Of a DNA stretch of 64,000 bases, positions 50,066 to 61,016 are shown piece after piece; within the stretch, counting starts at the first letter, position 1; the number at the start of each line of letters is the position of its first letter. This DNA is from Anopheles merus. Lineage: Eukaryota; Arthropoda; Insecta; Diptera; Culicidae. The translations under genes were made by a program, and so were the position numbers. The stretch covers positions 1,801,294-1,865,293 of the forward strand of contig NC_054081.1 in assembly GCF_017562075.2 (NCBI RefSeq), written 5' to 3'. The notes under the pieces were generated by a model. It ran no database searches. It worked only from the letters and a program-made list of their open reading frames with translations, and was not told where the DNA came from.

Positions 50066-50293
50066 CGGTAGTTGCGCAATACGCACTCCCCAAAAAAGGG
50101 TCTCTCGAGGGGTGGGTGGTAGTGAATGGCGGGAGGGACAATCGCACAACATTCGAGCCGACGTGCGTAGAATCCCTAAGCGCAATGTAAGCGCATGCGT
50201 GGACTGTGTTTAGCGCTAGCCTCCTACCCCATTCATGCGACGAACCCCCTTTATTTTTTAGGCCACCTCCCGAAGAACTCCTAGTATGCACAC

Positions 50294-50295
<2 letters not shown>

Positions 50296-50370
<75 letters not shown>

Positions 50371-50386
50371 CACACACACACACACA
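50296..50386. repeat. (CA)n microsatellite, ~90 bp
   Basis: Nearly pure AC repeat with one AAC interruption near 50370. Confidence 0.95.
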
Positions 50387-50389
50387 TGC

Positions 50390-51883
50390 CGCCCAAGAAC
50401 TGTCATTTTCGTGCATTCTCCCCCCGACCTCCCGAAACATAAGCGATGGCCTTTTTTTTCTTCTCCCTTTATTCGGTTGCTTGCGTTCTTGCCCGATCTG
50501 TGCCGGACGTTATTTTTAGAATTTTAATCAACACCGCCCCCGCTTTCTCCTCCTTGCTGGATGCGTACGATTGGAAATGTGGGACAAACCGCCGGCCACC
50601 GGGACCCCGGGGCTGGGAAGCCCGTTTGCTGAATACGAACACTACAAAAAACTTGAATGCGTACGACGGCGACGAACCCCCTTCGTCGGTTCGGCAAAGG
50701 TTCTCGGGCAACCGGGCAACCGGAGTATGAGAATGTTTTAAGCAGCGCAGTTTCTAGCGTTCGGTTTCTTCTTCTCGTTCTCGTTTTTCTCCGCTTCACT
50801 CCTTCATTCTTTCGTTTTATGGACCGTCTGCACGTTCCTTCTTTGGTGTTCTTCAAGTGGGGCTTTTATTTATATATTTTTTTTTGTGGGAAGATAATAG
50901 CTTTTCGGACGATTCGGCTTGGTTAACTTTCTAATTTCATTTCCAGAAGCTATGCGTCATCCGTTCGTGGGGCAGGGATGATGGGTGGGGGGGGGGCAGC
51001 TCCGAGCTCTGCCGTTCTGAAGGAGTGAAATGGACTGGTGACGTGGGGCCGTGTGACAAACGCATGACAGTAAGCCGAATAATTCGATCAACGATGATGG
51101 ACAGGAAAGCTGAAGCGACGAACTCCTTGAGTTGACGAACGCTTGATGTTAGGAAGAATTATTATAATTTAATGCAGTTTTTAAAAAGTATGGCGTACAA
51201 GTAGGTGTTGAGAGTGTATTATTGCTTATAAATAATTTCTTGATGTATGAAAAGTGTAAAATATCAGAAAATTCTTGAACCTAGAACAAGTTGTACTATA
51301 ATGAATGAATCTAACTTTTATTCCATCAAATAATGTACTCAAGCGAGCAACAAAGCACGCCTGTTTGTGTAAGAACTTTTCGATATTCGCCGCCGAGACT
51401 GCTGCAAAGCCATCGCAGGCAGACGGAGGTGAACGGAGCACGAATACGAATGAGCGAACCACACAAAATATAACGCTAGCCAGGCTTACGGCAAAAATCA
51501 CGGAGCATCATCTGCGGAGAGCTGACGCCGTCAGCCCGTCAGGTCCGCGCATTCAGTCCCCCCCCCCCCCCATTATTCTCCCGATCCCGGCACGCAAACA
51601 CGCTGTTACTGTAAAGTCGCGCAGAAGCTAGCCAGAAGAAGCGTTCTTATGGTTACGGGGGGGGGGGGGGGGGTTCTACCCTTCTTTTTACACTAATTTA
51701 CACGCGGACACACACACACACACACATACCCACTTCCAATGGGCAGTTCGTGCTACCCCGGCACATCTTCAGCAAAGCGTGGAGCTGCTCGATTTTTGCT
51801 TACGTGGAAAGTGGAGGGAAAGGGAACACAGAACAGAAAGAAAATCAACGATTGCCCATGCTGCTGGGATAGAACACGAAAAT

Positions 51884-51931
<48 letters not shown>

Positions 51932-54900
51932 AAAGAAGAGAGAGAGATAAATAGGACGGGTTGTGAAGGGTTAGAGGTTCGGTAGAGGACACACGGCTTT
52001 TTCACTTTACGGCTCCAGGGTTTCCAGCCAGGAAGGAACAAAAATGGAATCTTGCTCCAGGCAGAACGAGAGCTACCAGGCCCTCGTCCCGCTCTAGCAC
52101 ACAGCCGGAGCCAAATAGAAGGCAACAGCAACAGAACGGGGCAGAAGGAAGATACATTGGGGCAGGAAGGACAAGAACGGTCGGTGTCTTGCAGGGGCAA
52201 GACGTGCACAGGTGAGGAGACTACAGTTATACAGTAACAGCAACAGCGGCGATGGAGACGGAAGGTGGAAGCGAACCGGCGGTTCGGACATCTGAACAGG
52301 GTCTTCTTCTTTCTCTTCTCCTTGTGCTGCTGCTCCGCTTGCCACGGTGGATCATCGCCAAGAACCTGCCTAGAACCTGTACCCTGCGTAGTTGCGGCGG
52401 GACCGCAGGAGCGGTACCCAAGAACGGAGCCGAGAGAATGCGACCGGATTGATGTGCTGGTGGTTTTGGTGTGTGTGTGTGTTTGCGTGTGTTGGTTCGA
52501 GCTTAGCATCAGCATTGGTTTGCTACCTCCACATCCACACATATGCGGCCGGGTGGTTGGGGAATTACGTTGTGTGTTTGTGAGATGGTGGAGGCACTTT
52601 CAGACCGTTTCCTCTAATTTCCCATCCTCAATGGCCCAAAATGGCTGGAGCTTCTGGAATAGGGGGCGCTTTTGGAGCTCCACAATTTTGCGATGTTTGG
52701 CTGAGAAGAATGTAGAAAAGTTTGTAAACTATTCGAAGGTTACCTTCCGAATTATGCAACGTATGCGTCTTCAAACATTTCTGATCCGAAATCCACGCAA
52801 CTCCCAGTCTCGAGTGCTTTGAGTCTTCAACAACGGTATGCACAAATGTCCAACTAATCACAACAATTGTTTGGCCAGAAATTGAAGTTGAGGTAATACT
52901 GAGATTGAACGTAAGTACAGATCCTTGCAAAGATTCCAGTAAGATTGAGTAGTGTTCTATTCCGAAATGAATTCTGAATTCAACTGACATAGATGCATCG
53001 ACCAGTCTCTAGCAATCTCTAGCAATAAAATAGAATAGCTATTATTAGCGGAGAAGACGACGTCGACTTGACTTCAAGCTTCTTGAACAAGACCGCAACT
53101 GGCATTGGAAATTACATCAATAACAAACAAACTAGCAGCTTGATCAGACATCTTCTCATGGACATCGTTTGCACTAAGATGCTTAAAGTGGATGCGATCT
53201 TCAGCTCAGATCCAATCTTCACAACGTATCTGATTGAACACATTGTAATTGGATGTTGGATAACATCTTGCAAGTTCCGATTTGATCGGAATCCAACAGA
53301 ACCCTTGGTCTCAGAGTAACAGGATCTTAAGCTACTTGTCGCATATATGCCCCAAGTTGAACGACCCAGAGGGTATAGTGCATCCAGCCATAGTGACTGC
53401 TCAGCTAAGGACGATAGCGAGCGGAAGTAGGTTACAGCGCCACGCCGAAAACGTCGTCATGTAAATCTGTGCCAATTGCGTAGCCTTCGACCAGATCACT
53501 CACCTCAATGGAAAGGGAACGGGGGTGAAGGGGACGCGTTAGTCACCACCAAAACAGTTTCTAGTAGTGTCCGTCCAAGAATTCAATAAGCCCCGGGGGG
53601 GGGGGGGGCGGGAGGAAACCATTTTGTGCCTGGCCCACGGAGCCGCTCAGCCAGTCAGTCGCGTACCTCAGCTTCATCACGCATGTGTGTGCGTTCTACC
53701 CGGGCCCGCTCTCTTCGCTGACGGCTCCCAACGCCCACCACCCTCTCCCTAGCACCGTCCAAGAAGTTGCTCGGACCGTGCGCGACGCAGGGCATTCTTC
53801 TTCATCAACCAGTTCACCGAGTTCGTTTGAAAATGAAATCATATACCGTTACAATCGAAGAGCGCCGCGAGAGTCCAACTTGTCAATCAAGATTCTTCGC
53901 CTCCGTGTGTTTGCGTTTCGTTCTCACTCGTCCTCCCATCCCTCCCCTTCGTCATTTCAATATTCCTTACGCACCTTAGAGTCAACCATTTTCTTCGTTG
54001 TTTTTTTTGCCTGCACGTTTTTGTGTCTGGGTGTGTGTGTGTGTTTTGTGAGTCCAACAGCAAAACAAAACTAAAGCACTATTATAATGAAGATTGTCGT
54101 ATTTTTAATGTTGCTGCGGGCCTACCTTGCAGGAAATTAATTGCTTATTTACCATTTTTATTGCCAGCGCCACGTTTCGGCCGTGCGACTTTTTTTTTGC
54201 GCACAGGGTTCGTCGCCTGCGATGGTTTATTTTGTGTTGCTCGCCCGTTGTTGTTGCTGCTGCTGCTGCTGTGCGCTTGTGTGAATATTCTAACACAAAC
54301 ACACTCACACGAAGCTTCCCACATTCCCCCCGATCGGTTGACTACATTTCTTCAGGTTTATTTCCCAGTTTTTTCTGTAAAGGGGGAGTTGGAGGAGGAG
54401 GAGGTGGGGGGGGGGGTGGAGTAGACAAAACTCAGCAGGGGAAGCAGATTCTTCAATTCCGACGAATCTTCCCCCAGGAGGAGCTGATCGTGGAAGTGGA
54501 CAAGAATTCTCCCCATCTTGCCGCGCGCAGTTGACTGGATTCTGGTTTTTATTTCCAGTTTTTTGTTGTTGTGTACCTTGTTTTGCTGCCACTTTTTCAC
54601 CTATCCCCCCCCGTCATAGGGGTGAGCCCCTCCCCTCGCTCCCACCAACGGGATTCACACCGCACCGCTCCGAACTTCCGTTCTGTTCTGTTACTGTTTT
54701 ATTCCTGTTTTTCGACCGCTCGTCGGCCGCTCGGAACATGTTCGTTTGCTGTTACCTTCTTCTGTTACCTTCTCTCTCTCTCTCTTTCTCTCTTTTTCTC
54801 TTTTTTCTCTCTTTCATTGCGTTTTGTGAAGCTTTTCTAGTCTTTTCTGTCCATTTTCTTCGCCTCTTTTAAGCCTTTCCTGTTTTCCCATCTTCTTCTC

Positions 54901-55728
54901 CCTTCCCTTTTTTTACTATTTCCACGTTTTGTCTCGCCTTTCCTACATGCTTGAAAGGGGTTTTTTTTGTATGCTTTCAGCCTTCCCCGGGATGTTGTTG
55001 TTTTTCTCTTACTTCTCAAATTTGTTTACATTACGAGAACACTTCAAAAACCTTAAAATGGGGAAGGTGTGGGGGCTCGAAGGAACGGGAGTAAGGGCCG
55101 GCGGAGCAAGCTTTTATAATTTGCTTACGAAAAAGCGATCCCCCGGGATAACCTGACCATGAGCATTGGGGGGGGGGGGCGTTTGTTTGCTAGGGGTGGC
55201 AGTGGGTGATGGTTGGGGATGGTGGATGTTGTTATTTTCGTGAGGATGGAGAAATGCCTGAACCAACGTGTGTGTGTGTGTATGTGCTGGGTGGGGGTTT
55301 TATATTTTGATTATTTTATTTTCGGCTCTTCAGTTTCCTCTTCGTCGCGCCTGTGGCCCATTTCTTGACAACCTTCTATTTCTCTCTTTTACAAACGTCA
55401 CTGTTATGGCGATCGGTATGTGGGACAGGCCCGGCCTTTTGGGATCGACCTTCGCTGTCCTGCATCTGTTTCGGGCGATTGTTTGTTGTCGTCCCATCCT
55501 GGAACGATTCCGGAATGTTCTGCGCCGTATCCTGGGCTGGACGTCGGTGCGTTACATCCCTTCGCAACACAACAACAACCCGGTGTGCTCGCTAACTGTT
55601 TTCCCATGTTTTTCAGCGCAATTTCCTCGGCCCATCTCCCGAGGCCCCGCGAGGAGGGCGGCAGGATGGTGGGGCCTTTTTGCGCATTACACTTTCCTTT
55701 GCCGAGCTTCTGGACGCAAGAAAGCGAT

Positions 55729-55785
<57 letters not shown>

Positions 55786-57150
55786 TTGCTCTAAGGCCAA
55801 AAAAGTAACACATCGCACCAGTCAAAAACTGAGGATAGAGGGGGCTGATGGGGGCCCGAAGAATGCGCCATCACACGAGAACGAAAACAGCGCCACTGTT
55901 CGTCAGGGTTCGATGACCTGCAGAGCACGGGAGAGCGGCAGGAGGTGGACGGGGTAGTCCGAACTCCAATTTTAGGGGTGGTGGTGGTGGTGGTGGTGGT
56001 TCACGTTCGATTCGATCGGATCAATCAAACGCAAAACCATCCGTCATTGCTTTGTAATTCGATTTACGCACGCTGATGTTGCGCTATTGCGCAATAGCCG
56101 TCACGTGTTGGTCTAATCTTGCCAAATTCCAATAGGAATCTTTAGCTGAAACTCAGGAGCTCACAGATCACGTGCCTTGCTTTGGCTGAAGTGCTCCAAT
56201 TGCGCAGAGTTTGCCTGTTTTAGAGCCTAAACGGTAACGTGTACACTCCCTAAACCGCTCCTACCAGCGGGCTTGCGGGTAAGTTGTTAAGTAAGTTATG
56301 AGATTCCACGCAATGTTTATGAGCTCACGGAACACGTATCTAAGTGTTCCGTATCGTACATTGGCACCTTCCCGTCGCGCCCTGCCTGCCCGTTTTGCCA
56401 CCAACGCGGTCGTCTGATGTCACACCATGGCCATCGTTGCGTTGTTCATTGGCATTGGCAGGGCACTGCTGGAGAGTGACCTCAACCATCGACCAAAGCC
56501 GTACCGTAGCCGAGGGATGCGCACACAGGGGAGGATAAACAGAACTCAAACCCTCCAAACCCCCTCTTTTCCCACCCACCATCACCACCCCGCTAGAAGA
56601 TTTTGCGAGGATTGATGTCGCGAGCTGATGTTCGTGTGTTGCCAATGTCCCGTTAGTCACCGTTGACGCATGCACATACACACGCACACACACTGTCACG
56701 TACGCAAAGTGCAAGTGTGCGGAGGGGAAGGGACGGGTTGGGAATGTCCAAGTAAGTAAGAAAGAAAGAAAAAAAACATTGTTGTTATTGGTCGTTAGCG
56801 CGTTTAAATGCTCGTCTGTTTGGCCGGTAGCTCTCGCGACAAGCCGAACGATTTGCCTCGGTTACGACTGCACGCACGCGTAGACAAGCGAGGGGGGGGG
56901 GAAGCGGGGTGTTCTTCTTGGGTCGCGGGAGCATCTTCCCTTGCTGGAGGGAGGTTTAGAAGAAGAAAAAACTATCGCCTGGGGAAAGAGAAGGTTGTTG
57001 ACGCAACCGGTTGCCTGCCAAGAACAGGCTGCAGCCGGGAAAATGGAATGAAGGGGGGAGAAGCGGAGGACAGAGGGGCACTGCAAGAACATGCTTGTGT
57101 CGCTGCATTGTGTAGCTAAATCTTTGTCCGCGAACGTCCAGAAAATCACG
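50390..57150. other. Intergenic, no gene seen
   Basis: Motif cores lie at 50669, 51115 and 54207. A 17-bp G run lies at 51657-51673, a 14-bp G run at 53595-53608, and GA tracts at 51888-51948 and 55732-55781. The unique stretch 52600-53500 has only short frames without recognisable homology. Confidence 0.55.
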
Positions 57151-57166
57151 TTGCACTAGCGGCTCA

Positions 57167-57179
57167 CAGATGGCGCTGC
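57167..57179 (+). promoter_or_regulatory. Candidate CTCF site
   Basis: CAGATGGCGCTGC contains a perfect match to the insect CTCF core AGATGGCGC. It lies between the ovo upstream region and the 3' end of Rip11, where a domain boundary would be expected. Confidence 0.4.
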
Positions 57180-58420
57180 GATACAGTGCGTCTCAACATG
57201 ATAGCCGTCGAACCAACCAAAATTCTCGTGCTTTGAACAAACATTTTCATTGTACAAACTGTTTAGAGACCAACAGTCAATGTCAATAGCGTGATCCGTG
57301 AAAATCTAATCCAACAAAACGACAATAGTATCAAATTGAAGCTTAAAGTTTACTTCTAAAAAGAAATGCATGTGGTAATGCACAACAAAGTAAGTGCTTC
57401 AGTTGAAGTTTGCCCACGAAAGTGTGGTATGCTCGGAGAAAAAAAATGCACCGATCGACACAAAAGGATCAGGATCAGTCAAACCAATGCTGCAAACAAG
57501 CGTAAAAACTCTAATTCGGTCTAACGCTTTCAACGCAAGCCATAGGACATAAAACGCCGAGAGTAAAACTTATAGTACCGATTGCCCCTTAAAACCAATA
57601 GGATTAAGCGTGAGCAAAAGGGAACACGTATCTTAGGACAGATGAAAACGACGAAACGAGGTAAAATAAACTCTCGCAATCTGACGTCGCATAGAAAGTA
57701 AGTTAGATTTAAGTAAGGACAATTTTTAGTTTGAATAAACACACATGCATCTCAACATTCAACCCAAACGGTCATGCTGTATCTCGTCTCGGATTGTTTT
57801 CCTTCTTCGCATAAAATAAAATGGTCAGCCGGTGCGAAGGCACAAGTTCTCTTTTCAAAATAATATCAATGGCTAATCCAAGATGCAAAACCGAAAAAAC
57901 TGAAACAAAAAGTTTAATTTTGAAATATACTTTGTTCTAGTTTTCCTCTACTCGCCACCAAAGTAGAGCGAGCTGATGACTAACATGACAAAAAATGGTG
58001 AAAAAATGTATAAATTAGGCTTTTTAATTTACACCTAAGCCTTACAGCTTCTAAGCTTTCGATTTTCTCTTTCTCTCGCTTTCAAGAACTCTATTTACAT
58101 GCATGGTTATCATTACTTTGATTTCGAAATCAAAAACCTTATCTTGCAACAGAAAAATAAGCCTTTTTTCCATTAAACCTCATAAAGTAACTTTATATTT
58201 TTGCTTTAAAAGAAGTTAAGCCAGTGTTAAGTAAGCAATTAATAATTCCCGTAACGTTGTTTGACTTTCACTGGATGCCTTGGATGATTTAAATAGTATT
58301 TCTGTGCAATGTAAAGGACGCTTTTTGTGACTTACAAGACTAAGTTTTCTTTCGCTTCATGAAATCATTGGCACATCCACGAAACACACACGCACGCATG
58401 TCTGTATTACACGTCACGTA
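57180..58420. other. AT-rich intergenic or distal 3' flank of Rip11
   Basis: AT-rich unique sequence with no open frame of note. On the minus strand ATTAAA hexamers occur near 58420 and 58023 as possible poly(A) signals for Rip11. No AATAAA was seen on that strand. Confidence 0.4.
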
Positions 58421-59099
58421 TTTAATAGTAAAAAAAATAATAATATTATTAATAACAATAGATAATATAGTAGATCATTCGCTGTGATTATGCTGTAGAA
58501 GACACGTCAAAACAGGTCTCACTGTCGATCGCACCCGCACAAATATCGCGATACGTTGCTCCGTTCTGCTGTGTTGAGTTAGTTGGTGTATAAAAAATAC
58601 GCTTTCATATTAATTTAAATACGCCCGCCCGCACGGGCGGCTTAAATCCTTCCTAAAGGTTCTATCATCGTTCGGTACCGGCTCACTTTTTTTTACGTTT
58701 TTATGTATATATTTTTTTTAAACTAGTCGCGTTACAATCGCAATCGGCACACGTGTTGGTGCGTGCGAGACGCGGAAGGGATTGGGGAGGGAGGGGGAGG
58801 AGGTGGTATCCGCAAGAGATGGGCCAACTTTGCACGTTGCAAACAAACAAACAAACAAATGCTTTCAGAGGGCTTGGTTTGGTACATAAGATTGGAATGG
58901 ATTGGTCCCGCACTAAAAACAATTCAAACAAACAGTTCACACACATACATATACTATTCCCCGTTCGCCCCGCGACACCCGAACGGCCACATCGCGCCGT
59001 GGCCAGCCCTGCAGCTTGCATAGCGCCGTTTTCCCCTCCGGTAGGACACCTATGGGGGGAAAGGGTACCTCCTTCAGCTCGCCCGGGAAGTCACCTGCT
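58420..59099 (-). other. Probable Rip11 3' UTR
   Basis: This sequence follows the predicted stop codon at 59102-59100 in the last exon. The end is uncertain: an ATTAAA near 58420 is the nearest plausible poly(A) signal. It contains a four-unit AAAC-type run (58840-58860) and no coding potential. Confidence 0.35.
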
Positions 59100-59106
59100 T
59101 CATCCG
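59100..59106 (-). CDS. Rip11: Rip11, terminal coding segment (two residues and stop)
   Basis: The acceptor CACACGCACAG ends at 59107. The exon completes AG|C as Ser, then Gly, then TGA at 59102-59100. An alternative acceptor a few bases downstream (GAAGCAG) would give Arg then TGA, so the protein ends here in either case. Confidence 0.6.
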
Positions 59107-59187
59107 CTGTGCGTGTGGGGAGCGAAAACAAACGGCATTAATGCACAGTGATCGACGAGGGCCTCCCACCGCTAGGAGCCGGCTTAC

Positions 59188-60798
59188 CTTTTCGTCGGTG
59201 CCGCCTTCTGGTACGGGTTCTGCAGTATCTTCGGGTGGCACTCCATCACCTTCAGCAGCAGACTGTCGAGGTAGTCCTCGAGCTCCTTCACCTTCTGCTT
59301 CTGGTAGTGCACCTCCGTCTCGAGCGTGTGCGCAATCTTGATCACCTCCTCGCGCGACTTGCCCTCGTACTTGGCGAGCGTTTCCGGCGACACCTGGGCC
59401 AGCTTGGACTGGCGCTGGGAGGCGGCGGCAGCGGCCGCCGCCGCCGCTATCTGCTCCCCGTTCTCGCCCCCGATGATGATGCGCTGGTCGGCGGTGCCGC
59501 CCGACCCGTGCTGCTTCGACCCGTGGTGCTTCTTGTGCCCGCCCGCCATCATCGCACCGCCCGCCGTCGACGACAGATTCTCGAGCGAGTCGGCCCGGTG
59601 GCCGCCGCCCCGGTGCTCCTTCACGAAGTGTTTCAGCTTCTTGGTGAAGCTCTCCTTCTCCGGTTTGCCGTCCGCGGGCGCGGGCGACTGCCGGCCCACG
59701 CTCGCCTGCGAACCGGCCCGGGGCAGCGCTTTCGGTACGGCGGCCGCCGGCGCTGCCACGCTGCCACGGTTCGCTTTGCCCTCCAGCTCGGGCGAGGTCG
59801 GTGCCGTCACCGAGCGGCCCTTCGCCGGCTCGACGCCCCCCTGCTGCTGCGGCTGCTCCTGCTCCTGCTCCGGCTGGTCCGCCTCCTCCCGGCGGGCCGA
59901 CAGCATGACGCGCGAGCTTTCCCAGCTGCGCCGCTTCAGCGAGTCGGTGTTGCCAATGTCGAGATGCTTGCCGTACAGCTTCTGCTCCCACTCGTCCACC
60001 TTCTCGCCTGCCGGCGTCTCGCCCGCCACACTCTCATCCCGCTCCCGCATCGACCAGTCGGTGGTGCTGGCGTTGGGCGTGGTAAACGGGGCCGCCGCCG
60101 CCGTGGTCGCCATCGTCGCGGCCGGCGCGCTCGCCCGCAGATTCAGCGACCCGTTCGAGCTCTTGTGCGACAGGTTGTCCAGCACGAACTCGTCCTCGTC
60201 CTCGCTGATGACGCCCGGGTCCGCATCGCCGAACGTTTGCTTCGACTGCCGCCCGCCCGACGACGGATGCAGCGAGGCGGTCGAGGGTGTCGCACTGCCG
60301 GCACCGCCCACGCCCGCCAGGCTCGAGTAGCTGCCGCTGTACATGGACGAATCGTCCCCGCCGCCCCCGTCCCGCTCGTCCTTCCTGCGGCCCTCCTTCT
60401 TGCCGATGCCCGAGATGTGCATCTTCGAGCCGATCGATTTCGCGATCTTCTTCAGCCCTTTCCGCTTCTCGATCGCGCCGATGCTGAGCAGCGAGCCGCC
60501 CACGCTCGACGCGAGATTGCTGATCGAGCTCTTGCTCTTCTCCTTCTTGCTCAGGTCGGTCAGCGAGCCCGCCTTCACCGTGAACGAGATGCGCACCTCC
60601 AGCTCGCCCCGGTCCTTCTCCTTCTTCTTCTCCCGGTCCTTGCTCTCGAGCTTGTACCAGCGGGCGCGCGGCCGCTCGTACACCTCCATCTCGTTCAGCG
60701 GCAGCACGACGCGCCCGAGAAACTCGTCCATGCCGACGCTGTTGTGGTGCAGCGCGGTCAGCACCAGCTGGGCCTGGTTGCCCTGCGTCGGGATTTGC
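59188..60798 (-). CDS. Rip11: Rip11, main exon: end of C2 domain to Rab11-binding domain
   Basis: The acceptor is TTTTGCAG|GCAAATCCC at 60798 and the donor CGAAAAG|GTAAGCC at 59188. The exon encodes about 537 residues. It starts with the second half of the C2 domain (QIPTQGNQAQLVLTALHH, DEFLGRVVLPLNE). A Lys/Glu-rich linker, a basic region and long Ser/Ala/Gly-rich disordered sequence follow. A C-terminal coiled coil ends in LEDYLDSLLLKVMECHPKIL, which matches the FIP Rab11-binding domain (Y-hydrophobic-D-x-L-L-x-x-V-M-E). Class I Rab11-FIPs combine an N-terminal C2 domain with this C-terminal domain. They link Rab11 recycling endosomes to membranes; Drosophila Rip11 works with myosin V in rhodopsin and cadherin delivery. 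The long antisense frames over this exon are shadows of its GC-rich codons. Confidence 0.93.
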
Positions 60799-60871
60799 CT
60801 GCAAAACAAGGGAGCGAACAGTTTCACATGCTGTTGTACAAACACGCACGCACACGGGGGCCACCACTTAC

Positions 60872-61016
60872 AGCTCGCATTCCTCATTCCACATCACCGA
60901 GTCGGGCGCCTTCTGTTTGATCGAGGTCTGGTACTTCTCCTTGCCGAGCGCGATGATGACGAAGCAGTTGTTCGTGCCGCCCTTGCCCTTGATCAGCAGC
61001 CCTTTGGCGCGTTGCA
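60872..61016 (-). CDS. Rip11: Rip11, exon encoding the first half of the C2 domain
   Basis: The acceptor is GCTTGCAG|TGCAACGCG (exon starts 61016) and the donor GAGCT|GTAAGTG (exon ends 60872). Phases fit on both sides: this exon and the two downstream ones together give 586 complete codons plus a stop. It encodes VQRAKGLLIKGKGG, NNCFVIIALGKEKYQTS and WNEECEL. This is the standard C2 pattern of class I FIPs (x-GLx-KGK-GTx-F--I-LGKEKY-TS). About 15-20 N-terminal residues, including the start methionine, must lie in an upstream exon. I could not find that exon before the right edge. Confidence 0.92.

Noticed and set aside
59148..60920. 590-codon plus-strand frame
   Set aside because: Antisense of the Rip11 main exon; Leu/Arg/Pro-rich without domain features.
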